Positions 32,217-39,379 of a stretch of 49,526 nt of DNA are shown in pieces. Source of the stretch: Delftia acidovorans (GTDB taxonomy: Bacteria > Pseudomonadota > Gammaproteobacteria > Burkholderiales > Burkholderiaceae_C); NCBI GenBank assembly GCA_031286585.1, contig JAITUC010000022.1, positions 1 to 49,526 on the forward strand. Direction: 5' to 3'. The first letter of the stretch is position 1. The number at the start of each line of letters is the position of its first letter. The translations under genes were made by a program, and so were the position numbers. The notes below the pieces were generated by a model. The model made no database searches, had not been told where the DNA came from, and saw nothing but the letters and a program-made list of their open reading frames with translations.

Positions 32217-34274
32217 ATGGTCAGAATCTCGGTGCTCCGCCCGCTTCCTCTTTGCGCCGCCCTGGCATGCACAGCCATGGCCCATGCCCAGTCAGACGAC
32301 AACAAGGCCGACACGTCCCTGTCCACCGTGGTGGTGACCGCCTCGGGCACGGCCGTGGACATCAAGGAAGCGCCGGCCAGCATCAGCGTGATCACCCGCG
32401 AGGACATCGAGCGCAAGCCCGTGACCAGCATCGGCGAACTGCTGTCCACCATTCCCGGCGTGACCGGAGGCCTGTCGGGCACGGGCGCCCAGTCCAAGAT
32501 CAAGCTGCGCGGCCTGCCCGAGAAGTACACGCTGATCCTGGTGGACGGCAAGCGCCAGGGCAGCTCGGCCGGCATCAACTACCGCGACGACCTGGGCTCG
32601 CAGGACCTGGACTGGATCTCGCCCGAGATGATCGAGCGCATCGAGGTGGTGCGCGGCCCCATGTCCTCGCTCTACGGCTCGGATGCCATGGGCGGCGTGA
32701 TCAACATCATCACGCGCAAGATCGGCAAGCGCTGGAGCGGCTCGACGACGCTGAACTACAGCAAGCCCTCCGACGGCGACCGCGGCGACACGCGCCAGCT
32801 GGGCTTCAACATCAGCGGCCCGCTGTCCGACAAGTTCGGCCTGCGCCTGGGCGGCAACTACACGGACCGCGCTGCCGACGAGAGCACGGGCGGCTTCCCG
32901 GGCACCTACCAATCGACGGCCGGCTCGCGCAAGCAAAACCTCAACGCCCTGCTCAACTGGCAGCTCACGCCCGACCAGGTGATCGGCATCGAGGCCGCGC
33001 AAGGCATCCAGCGCGCCACGGGCTCCGACGCGCGCACGGCGTCGGGCGACCAGGTGGTCTATCCCTGGGGCCTGAGCAAGCTGGAGCAGACCAAGTTCGG
33101 CCTCAGCCATGACGGCCGCTGGGGCGACATGACCTCCAAGCTCAGCCTGGTGCACAACAAGTACGAGGACAAGGGCGACACCATAGGCAACAACTCCAAG
33201 GAAACCACGCTGGACGGCCGCATCGACAAGCCCCTGAAGCTGTGGGGCATGGAGCAGGCCCTGACGCTGGGCACGCAGTGGAAGCGCGAGTCGCTGGACA
33301 ACCGCGACACCATCGGCCTGGCCCCCATCGACTATGCGGGCCGCCCGGTCTCGGGATCGGGCCTGAGCGCCACCACCTGGGCGCTGTTCGGTGAAGACCA
33401 GATCTTCCTGCGCGAGAACCTGGCGCTGACGCTGGGCCTGCGCATGGACCACCACCAGAAATACGGCAACAACTGGAGCCCGCGCGCCTACCTGGTCTAC
33501 CACCCTGCCTCGGAGTGGACGGTGCGCGGCGGCGTCTCGCGCGGCTTCCGTGCGCCCAACCTGAAGGAAAACTCGGCCAGCGCCGCCACGCAATCGGGCG
33601 GCAACGGCTGCCGCAGCCTGGCCGGCATGGGCTGGACCAGCACCAGCGTCAATGCGGACGGCACGCGCGGCTGCTACATGGCCGGCAACCCCGACCTGCA
33701 GCCCGAGACCAGCACCAACTTCGAGCTGGGCACCAGCTGGGACCGCAACGGCTGGGCGCTGGGCGCCACCTACTTCCACACCAACTTCAAGAACAAGATC
33801 GACTACCAGCCGCTGGGCTTCTACAACGGCTTCTGGTGGACCCGCATGGCCAACGCCCAGCGCGCCCGCACGCGCGGCCTGGAAGGCTTCGTAAACATTC
33901 CCCTGGCCAGGGGCCTGGCCTGGAACACCAACATCACCAAGATGTTCGAGTCCAAGAACCTCAGCACGGGCGCCTCGCTGCTGGCCGTGCCGGAGCTGTC
34001 CGTCTACTCGTCGCTGCAGTGGCAGATCCGCCAGGGCTGGTCCGCCATGTTCAGCGCCCGCCACGTGGGCAAGGAAGTCGTGACCACGGGCACGGCCACC
34101 ACCTTCGCCAAGGCCTATACGACCTTTGACGTGTCCATGAACTACAACGTGACCGACACGCTGACCCTGCGCGCCGGCATCATCAACCTGGCCGACAAGG
34201 AGACCCGCACCATCGGCGCCAACTATGACAACGGCGGCCGCACCTACTTCGTGGGGATGACTGCCCGCTTCTGA
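32217..34274 (+). CDS. TonB-dependent outer-membrane receptor, ferric-siderophore type
   Basis: Outer-membrane gated channel of 685 residues. A signal peptide ends near AMAHAQ. A TonB-box-like stretch (STVVVTAS) and the plug domain follow (IGELLSTIPGV, LRGLPEKYTLILVDGK, IERIEVVRGPMSSLYGSDAM). The 22-strand barrel ends with aromatic TARF. The plug resembles catecholate-type receptors (CirA/FepA/BfrA branch). A cysteine pair (GNGCRS and TRGCYM, about 464-482) probably closes an external loop. No other siderophore gene is nearby, so it may serve a xenosiderophore. A Fur-like site precedes it and a terminator follows. Confidence 0.93.
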   Translation: MVRISVLRPLPLCAALACTAMAHAQSDDNKADTSLSTVVVTASGTAVDIKEAPASISVITREDIERKPVTSIGELLSTIPGVTGGLSGTGAQSKIKLRGLPEKYTLILVDGKRQGSSAGINYRDDLGSQDLDWISPEMIERIEVVRGPMSSLYGSDAMGGVINIITRKIGKRWSGSTTLNYSKPSDGDRGDTRQLGFNISGPLSDKFGLRLGGNYTDRAADESTGGFPGTYQSTAGSRKQNLNALLNWQLTPDQVIGIEAAQGIQRATGSDARTASGDQVVYPWGLSKLEQTKFGLSHDGRWGDMTSKLSLVHNKYEDKGDTIGNNSKETTLDGRIDKPLKLWGMEQALTLGTQWKRESLDNRDTIGLAPIDYAGRPVSGSGLSATTWALFGEDQIFLRENLALTLGLRMDHHQKYGNNWSPRAYLVYHPASEWTVRGGVSRGFRAPNLKENSASAATQSGGNGCRSLAGMGWTSTSVNADGTRGCYMAGNPDLQPETSTNFELGTSWDRNGWALGATYFHTNFKNKIDYQPLGFYNGFWWTRMANAQRARTRGLEGFVNIPLARGLAWNTNITKMFESKNLSTGASLLAVPELSVYSSLQWQIRQGWSAMFSARHVGKEVVTTGTATTFAKAYTTFDVSMNYNVTDTLTLRAGIINLADKETRTIGANYDNGGRTYFVGMTARF

Positions 34275-34305
34275 CGGCACGCTGCCACCCCTTGCCGGCT
34301 CGGAC

Positions 34306-34334
34306 AAAGCGCCCGTTGTGACGGGCGCTTTTTT
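34306..34334 (+). terminator. Terminator of the TonB receptor gene
   Basis: AAAGCGCCCGT (34306-34316) and ACGGGCGCTTT (34321-34331) form an 11-bp stem with loop TGTG, followed by TTT. It is also suited to stop the convergent MreB-like gene, whose stop codon is 20 bases away. Confidence 0.9.
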
Positions 34335-34353
34335 CATGGCGGGGAACAAAGGC

Positions 34354-34845
34354 TCACTCCCAGACGCCGCCCTGCGCAGGGGGCCTGCGTGCCAGCAGTT
34401 CCTCGTCGGTCAAGGGGCGGCCCGTCCAGACATTCACCTTGGAGGCCCCGGCTGCGCTGGCCAGTTCGCGCAAGGCCCTGAGCTCCACCTGGGTGAATCC
34501 GCCCTCAGGGTCGCCCAGCGGATGGATGACGATGTGCGGGGAGGCCGCCAGCCAGCCCCCGGCGTGCATGCGCTTGAGCTGGCACTTGAGCAGCTGCTCG
34601 GCCAGGACGAAGTCCGAGATCAGCGAACGCGGGTGCGCGAACGGATTGACGATTTCGGCAGGCTCCGATGCCGCGGCAAGCCGGGCCTGCGGGCCTGCCG
34701 CCAGAATCCGGCGCCCGGGCGGCGGACTCAGGGCCAGCTCGGGAACCTCCGACAGGGTCTGCCCGGTCTTCGGATCCTTCAGCGTCAGGCGCTCGGAAGA
34801 AATCTGTACGTAGATGAGTGATATGAAGGCAGAGAGCATGGACAT
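34354..34845 (-). CDS. Orphan MreB-like half protein (actin-fold N-terminal part)
   Basis: A 163-residue protein that appears to match only the first half of MreB. It shows IYVQISSERLTLKD, ILAAGPQARL, the segment SLISDFVLAEQLLK (compare the RPLKDGVIADF region of MreB) and PHIVIHPLG. The segment TQVELRALRELASAAGASKV corresponds to the VERRAVRESAEQAGA part of MreB. The second nucleotide-binding half (phosphate-2 and adenosine loops) is absent and the protein ends after LTDEELLARR. The start at 34845 (or the ATG at 34839) lies three bases past the HxlR stop. The function is unknown. Confidence 0.6.
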   Translation of the reverse strand: MSMLSAFISLIYVQISSERLTLKDPKTGQTLSEVPELALSPPPGRRILAAGPQARLAAASEPAEIVNPFAHPRSLISDFVLAEQLLKCQLKRMHAGGWLAASPHIVIHPLGDPEGGFTQVELRALRELASAAGASKVNVWTGRPLTDEELLARRPPAQGGVWE

Positions 34846-34848
34846 CCG

Positions 34849-35298
34849 TCAATCGATTTTCTGTACCTGGGTCTGGCCCGGCAGCAAGGCATGGCCATCA
34901 CCGCCGCGCGGCAGCATGGGGGCGACAGGCTGGCCGGTCTGGCGGTCCAGGAGCAGGGAATGCGCCTCGCCCGGCGCGAACAGATGGCCTTCGCCCCATT
35001 GCCGCAGCGCCACGATCACCGGGAACAGGTCCAGCCCCTGGGCCGTCAGCACGTATTCCTGGTAGGCCGAGCCTTCGGCAGCCGGGCGGGTTTCGAGGAT
35101 TCCGGCCTCCACCAGCCGGCGCAGGCGGTCGGCCAGGATATTGCGGGCAGCGCCCAGGCTGCGCTGGAAATCGCCGAAGCGGCTGATGCCATCGAAGGCA
35201 TCGCGCACGATCAGCAGCGACCAGCGGTCGCCGATCACATCCAGCGAGCGGGCCACCGGACAGGGCTGCGGGGTGTCAGGACGGGTGACTTCTTTCAT
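34849..35298 (-). CDS. HxlR-family transcriptional regulator
   Basis: A 149-residue winged-helix regulator. The family core is CPVARSLDVIGDRWSLLIVRDAF (residues 13-35), FGDFQRSLGAARNILADRLRRLVEAGILE, and the wing ending YVLTAQG. C13 is at the redox/aldehyde-sensing cysteine position of HxlR/HypR proteins. It is divergent from an MFS exporter across a 76-base gap containing an inverted repeat, so it most likely controls that exporter. It is tightly coupled to the downstream MreB-like gene. Confidence 0.9.
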   Translation of the reverse strand: MKEVTRPDTPQPCPVARSLDVIGDRWSLLIVRDAFDGISRFGDFQRSLGAARNILADRLRRLVEAGILETRPAAEGSAYQEYVLTAQGLDLFPVIVALRQWGEGHLFAPGEAHSLLLDRQTGQPVAPMLPRGGDGHALLPGQTQVQKID

Positions 35299-35319
35299 GG
35301 CGCCATTTTGGTTGCATTT

Positions 35320-35354
35320 CAAAACTAGTTCAACTAGCATCCAACCAGTTTTGT
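35320..35354. promoter_or_regulatory. Imperfect inverted repeat between hxlR-type and MFS genes
   Basis: CAAAACTAGTT (35320-35330) and AACCAGTTTTG (35344-35354) are complementary at 10 of 11 positions across 13 bases. AACTAG also recurs at 35332-35337 inside the spacer. The element fills the divergent intergenic region and is the best operator candidate for the HxlR-type regulator. Confidence 0.55.
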
Positions 35355-35374
35355 TTTGCAACTGGATTCATTCT

Positions 35375-36586
35375 ATGAACGCCTTTCCTGCCTCGCACAC
35401 AGGCCGCATGCCGCGCAGCCTGGTGTGGCTATTCGCCGCTGCCAGCGGCCTGAGCGTGGCCAATGTCTATTACGCCCAGCCGCTGCTGGAGGCGCTGGCC
35501 GCCGACTTCGGCATCAGCCACGCCGCCGTGGGCGGGGTGGTCACGGCCACGCAGGCCGGGTGCGCGCTGGCGCTGGTGCTGCTGGTGCCGCTGGGCGACC
35601 GGCTGGAGCGGCGGCGGCTCATGCTTATGCAGTTGCTGGGCCTGGTGCTGGCCCTGTCGGCCGTCAGCACCGCGCGTTCGGCCGTTCTGCTGCTGGCGGG
35701 CATGCTGGCCGTGGGCCTGCTGGGCACGGCCATGACGCAGGGGCTGATCGCCTATGCGGCCAGCGCCAGCCAGGCGCATGAGCGCGGGCGCGTGGTGGGC
35801 GCGGCCCAGGGCGGGGTTTTCATCGGCCTGCTTTTGGCGCGCGTGTTTGCCGGCGTCGTGGGCGACCTGGCCGGCTGGCGCGGCGTCTATGCCTGCTCGG
35901 CCCTGCTGATGCTGGCCCTGGCCTGGCCCCTGTGGCGGCAGCTGCCCCGGCTGGCGGTGGCCTTGCATGCCACCGGCTACACGCAATTGCTCGCCTCCAT
36001 GCTCCAGCTGCTGCGCCAGGACCGTGTGCTGCGCACACGCGGCATGCTGGCCCTGCTGATGTTCGCCACCTTCAACATCTTCTGGAGCGCCCTGGTCCTG
36101 CCCCTGAGTGCGCCGCCCTACAGCCTGTCGCTCACGGCCATCGGCGCCTTTGGCCTGGTCGGCGTGGTGGGCGCACTGGCCGCAGCCCGTGCCGGGCACT
36201 GGGCCGACCAGGGTTTCGCGCAGCGCACCAGCCTGGGCGCGCTGGTGATCCTGCTGCTGGCCTGGGCGCCGATTGCGCTGCTGGAGCAGTCGCTGTGGGC
36301 GCTGGTTGCCGGCATCGTGCTGCTGGACCTGGGCGGCCAGGCCCTGCATGTGACCAACCAGAGCCTGATCTTTCGCAGCAACCCGCAGGCCCACAGCCGG
36401 CTGGTGGGCCTGTACATGCTGTTCTATGCCATGGGCAGCGGGCTGGGGGCGCTGATTGCCACCAATGCCTACGCGCAGTTTGGCTGGCACGGGGTCTGCG
36501 TTGCGGGTGCGGGATTCAGCCTGGCGGCCCTGGTGTTCTGGGCCGTGACGCGGGAAACGGCTGCCCAGGCCAGCGGCCCCGCCTAG
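35375..36586 (+). CDS. MFS transporter, DHA1 type (YnfM/NepI-like exporter)
   Basis: A 403-residue, 12-helix major facilitator. The loop 2-3 motif GDRLERRRLMLMQLLG is the motif-A region, and the N-terminal SGLSVANVYYAQPLLEALA is typical of the YnfM/YdhP-like exporter group. The start at 35375 (MNAFPAS) is chosen because earlier in-frame codons lie within the divergent regulator gene. Regulation by the neighbouring HxlR-type protein is likely. The substrate is unknown. Its stop codon overlaps that of the convergent AraC gene. Confidence 0.9.
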   Translation: MNAFPASHTGRMPRSLVWLFAAASGLSVANVYYAQPLLEALAADFGISHAAVGGVVTATQAGCALALVLLVPLGDRLERRRLMLMQLLGLVLALSAVSTARSAVLLLAGMLAVGLLGTAMTQGLIAYAASASQAHERGRVVGAAQGGVFIGLLLARVFAGVVGDLAGWRGVYACSALLMLALAWPLWRQLPRLAVALHATGYTQLLASMLQLLRQDRVLRTRGMLALLMFATFNIFWSALVLPLSAPPYSLSLTAIGAFGLVGVVGALAAARAGHWADQGFAQRTSLGALVILLLAWAPIALLEQSLWALVAGIVLLDLGGQALHVTNQSLIFRSNPQAHSRLVGLYMLFYAMGSGLGALIATNAYAQFGWHGVCVAGAGFSLAALVFWAVTRETAAQASGPA

Positions 36587-37350
36587 ACCCGGCTCACCAA
36601 CTCCGAGGGCACGCGGCCCAATGCCTTGCGGAACATGGTGGAAAACGCGCTGGGACTGTCATAGCCCAGGTCCAGCGCCACCTGGGTGACCGATGCGCCC
36701 GCAGACAGCCGCGACACCGCCGCCAGCAGGCAGGCCTGCTGGCGCCAGGCGCCAAAGGCCATGCCCGTGTGCTGCTGGAAAAACCGGCTGAAGGTGCGCA
36801 GGCTCTTGTTCAGCGCCTGTGCCCAATCCTGGGGCGTGGCGCGGATGCTGGGCTGGGCCAGGAACTGCTTGCACAGGGCGGCCAGCTTTTCGTCGCGGGG
36901 AATGGGTGCGAACAGCGGCAGGCTGCGGGCCGAGGCCAGCTCGTGCAGCACCAGCGTGACCAGGGCGCCGTCGCGGCCCGCTTCTTCATACAGCGCCGGC
37001 AGGTCGGCGCAGGACAGCAGCAGCTGGTGCAGCAGCGGGGTGACGACCAGGGCCTCGCAGTGCACACCCGGGCGGGGCGCGGCAGCCGGTTCGATGTACA
37101 GGCTGCGCGTGCTCACGCCCTGCATGCGCACGCTGTGCGGCTTGCCGGCCGGAATCCACACGCCGCTGTAGGGCGGAATGGTCCAGGCGCCATCGTCGGT
37201 GGCCACCTCCATCAGCCCGCTCATGCCATAGAGAAACTGCGCGCGCCGGTGGCTGTGCGTGGGCAGCAGCGTGCCGGGCGTGTAGTCGGTGCCGATGGCC
37301 AGCACATCGCGCGCGACGGCGTCCACGGAATGCAGCGGGATGTTGAGCAT
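36583..37350 (-). CDS. AraC-family transcriptional regulator with cupin sensor
   Basis: A 255-residue regulator. An N-terminal cupin-like domain has LPTHSHRRAQFLYG and GVWIPAGKPHSVRM with metal/ligand-type histidines. The C-terminal double helix-turn-helix (about 165-250) has the second-helix signature VALDLGYDSPSAFSTMFRKALG. The closest layout is the NimR/YdhC-like group that controls MFS exporters. The ATG at 37350 is preferred over a TTG 13 codons upstream. Its stop shares the CTAG tetranucleotide with the convergent MFS stop. It may act on the divergent TauE-type gene or on the MFS gene. Confidence 0.88.
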   Translation of the reverse strand: MLNIPLHSVDAVARDVLAIGTDYTPGTLLPTHSHRRAQFLYGMSGLMEVATDDGAWTIPPYSGVWIPAGKPHSVRMQGVSTRSLYIEPAAAPRPGVHCEALVVTPLLHQLLLSCADLPALYEEAGRDGALVTLVLHELASARSLPLFAPIPRDEKLAALCKQFLAQPSIRATPQDWAQALNKSLRTFSRFFQQHTGMAFGAWRQQACLLAAVSRLSAGASVTQVALDLGYDSPSAFSTMFRKALGRVPSELVSRV

Positions 37351-37478
37351 GGGAATGTACGGATAGCAGCCCGCAGGCTTTGGCAGCAATTCGAGGATTA
37401 TTGACCTATCCGCGAAAGCAGGCCAAAACGCAGCGTCCTAAGGTTCAGTCCTTGCTCGTTTTTTCCAAAGGACTGTCT

Positions 37479-38285
37479 GTGTTCCCTCTCCTGCTGCTGG
37501 CTTTCGGTGTGCTTGCCGGCGTGACCACCGTGCTCTTCGGCTTTGGCGGCGGCTTCGTGGCCGTTCCGCTGCTTTATGCGCTGCTGACCTCCATCCACGG
37601 CGCGGACTCCGCCGTTGGCCAGGCGGCCATGCACATTGCCGTGGCCACCTCTACCTGCGTGATGATTTTTGGCGCCTCCATGGCCACGCTGCGCCAGCAC
37701 CGCGCGGGCGCCCTGCCCTGGGATCAGGTACGGCCACTGGCCGGCTTCATCGCGGCCGGCGCCGTGGCGGGCGCGGCGGCCGCCACCTGGCTCAATGGCG
37801 ACTGGGTGCGCTGGGCTTTCATTGCCTACCTGGCGCTGACCATTGCCGACGCGCTGCTGCGCCCGGGCTTCGTGCACGGCACCACGGCCCGCTTGCAGCC
37901 CATGGGCCGCAGGCCCGCCGCCATTGCAGGCCTGGCGATTGGCGCGATTGCGGCCTTCCTGGGCGTGGGCGGCAGCGTGATGACCGTGCCGTTGATGCGC
38001 CGGCGCGGCGCCAGCATGGCGGCCGCCACGGCCATGGCCAGCCCGCTTTCCCTGCCCATGGCCGTGGCGGGCACCGCGGCCTACATGCTGGCATCGCACG
38101 GCGCGGGGCTGGGGGCCTGGCATGTGGGCTACGTGGACCTGCAGGCCTTTGCCCTGCTGACGGCCGGTTCATGGACGGGCATCAGGCTGGCCGCCCCGCT
38201 GATCGGCCGCATTCCCGATGCCCTGCATGCCAAGGCCTACCTGGCCCTGCTGAGCCTGGTGCTGCTGGTCATGATCGTGGCCTGA
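37479..38285 (+). CDS. TauE/SafE-family sulfite/organic anion permease
   Basis: A 268-residue membrane protein with about eight helices and an internal duplication. The paired glycine motifs are TVLFGFGGGFVAVPLLYAL near 20-40 and AAFLGVGGSVMTVPLM near 170-190. I start it at GTG 37479 because AAAGGA lies seven bases upstream; the frame is open further upstream but lacks a ribosome site. TauE/SafE proteins export sulfite or sulfoacetate or move other small anions; the substrate here is not evident. Confidence 0.87.
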   Translation: MFPLLLLAFGVLAGVTTVLFGFGGGFVAVPLLYALLTSIHGADSAVGQAAMHIAVATSTCVMIFGASMATLRQHRAGALPWDQVRPLAGFIAAGAVAGAAAATWLNGDWVRWAFIAYLALTIADALLRPGFVHGTTARLQPMGRRPAAIAGLAIGAIAAFLGVGGSVMTVPLMRRRGASMAAATAMASPLSLPMAVAGTAAYMLASHGAGLGAWHVGYVDLQAFALLTAGSWTGIRLAAPLIGRIPDALHAKAYLALLSLVLLVMIVA

Positions 38286-38294
38286 GCGCTGCGC

Positions 38295-38486
38295 TCATCC
38301 TTCCTGGAAGATCACCTCGATCCGGGTCTCGAACACCCGGGCGATGGCAAAGGCCAGCGGCAGGCTGGGGTCGTAGCGGCCCGTCTCTATGGCATTGACG
38401 GTCTGGCGCGACACGCCCAGCAGGTCCGCCAGCGCAGCCTGGCTCCAGCCGCGCTCGGCGCGCAGTTCGCGGATGGTGTTTTTCAT
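38295..38486 (-). CDS. Small XRE-type helix-turn-helix regulator
   Basis: A 63-residue Cro/CI-like DNA-binding protein consisting almost only of the HTH: RELRAERGWSQAALADLLGV then SRQTVNAIETGRYDPSLPLA. It belongs to the short YozG-like group usually paired with a small membrane protein, as here (38598-38987). Its start codon lies inside the terminal inverted repeat of a GC-rich intergenic element. The convergent TauE-type gene ends nine bases away. Confidence 0.88.
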   Translation of the reverse strand: MKNTIRELRAERGWSQAALADLLGVSRQTVNAIETGRYDPSLPLAFAIARVFETRIEVIFQEG

Positions 38487-38571
38487 CGCCGGGCCGCCCC
38501 AAGATGAAAAGGCACCCCCTCGGGGGGCAGCGGACCTTGCACAGCAAGGGGAGCGCGGGGGGCATTTTTCA
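38480..38571. repeat. Intergenic repeat element, copy A
   Basis: About 90 bases nearly identical to 49011-49090. It begins with TTTTCATC (38480-38487) matched by GATGAAAA (38503-38510), then CCCCCT and GGGGGG arms around 38515-38526, the segment GCAGCGGACC, and ends GAGCGCGGGGGG. Two hairpins can form. The XRE start codon is the CAT of the left terminal arm. Confidence 0.75.
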
Positions 38572-38597
38572 TGGGAGGGGCACTTTGGCGGAACAGC

Positions 38598-38987
38598 TCA
38601 TCGGCTGCGCAGCCAGTGAGCCACCGAGGCAGCCACCCAGAGCGCACCCATCAAGGGCCACACCATGAACATGCTGAGCTTGGGAAAACCTGCCACTTCC
38701 AGGAATCCATAGGTGAAGGTGATGCCCGCCGTACCCGCCGCAGCAATCGCCAGTTGCTCCAGCATGGACTTGCGCAGGAACTCGTCGGTATCGCGCACCA
38801 GCCGCACGATGGCCCGCACAGCCAGCGCAAACGCCAGCATGGGGCTGAGCAGCAGCGCCGTGCGCAGGGCACCCGCCTCCATGTCGGCACTCAGCACAAG
38901 CGCCCCGACAAGCAGCGCCGCGTACAGCAGCAGCGCAAATCCCAGTTCCTTCTGATAACGGCGGCTGGTGGCAAGGGTTCGATTCAT
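38598..38987 (-). CDS. Small four-helix inner-membrane protein
   Basis: A 129-residue protein with four hydrophobic segments (about 14-33, 42-62, 80-100 and 105-123) and charged ends, including RLVRDTDEFLRKS between helices two and three. I recognise no catalytic motif. Pairing with a short XRE regulator downstream on the same strand is a common arrangement of unknown role. The start codon at 38987 is 18 bases from a large inverted repeat. Confidence 0.75.
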   Translation of the reverse strand: MNRTLATSRRYQKELGFALLLYAALLVGALVLSADMEAGALRTALLLSPMLAFALAVRAIVRLVRDTDEFLRKSMLEQLAIAAAGTAGITFTYGFLEVAGFPKLSMFMVWPLMGALWVAASVAHWLRSR

Positions 38988-39004
38988 GGATGGATCTCGT
39001 CATG

Positions 39005-39063
39005 TGTAAAGGATGCTTGACATTGTGCGATGCCCGTCAAAGACATGTCAAGCAAGCTTTACA
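39005..39063. promoter_or_regulatory. 19-bp imperfect inverted repeat in a divergent promoter region
   Basis: Arms 39005-39023 and 39045-39063 match at 17 of 19 positions as complements, around a 21-base spacer. The arms contain TGTAAAG and GCTTGACAT. On the minus strand, TTGACA (39052-39047) is followed after 18 bases by CACAAT, a possible promoter of the membrane-protein gene. The plus-strand btuB leader begins about 30 bases further on. Likely an operator pair. Confidence 0.6.
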
Positions 39064-39096
39064 TGCCTGCCGGACGCCCCGCCGTACAATCGCCGC

Positions 39097-39300
39097 CGTT
39101 GGTGCCAGCAGCCCCAGGGGCTGCGGTTAAACGGGAAACATGGGGCGGCCAGATCAAGCCGCCCGCATGTACTGCCCCCGCAACAGTGAGTGAAACGCCG
39201 CGTGCATGGCACCGGCCCCCGCCAAACCCGTGCCACTGGGCGTACAGCCCGGGAAGGCCTTGGCGAGTGCGTCACCAGTCTGGATACCGGCCAACAGGCG
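39097..39300 (+). ncRNA. Cobalamin (B12) riboswitch
   Basis: The leader holds the conserved cobalamin elements in order: GGTGCC (39101), GGGAA (39133), the block CTGCCCCCGCAAC (39172-39184), AGTGAGTGA, the B12 box GCCACTGGG (39232), CCCGGGAAGGC, and the closing AGTCTGGATACCGGCC (39277-39292). This is the standard ligand-binding core. It lies upstream of btuB and would reduce btuB-btuF expression when cobalamin is plentiful. The nearest -10-like hexamer is TACAAT at 39085-39090. Confidence 0.93.
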
Positions 39301-39379
39301 GCCGGCCGCGCATGCAGCGCAGCCGGTCTTTGTGGTTTCCGTGCCGGCGGGGTCGCTGGCGCGCAACTGGTCCGCATCC

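Noticed and set aside
39206..39379. Upstream extension of btuB
   Set aside because: The extra codons lie inside the cobalamin riboswitch core and would place about 58 residues before the signal peptide.
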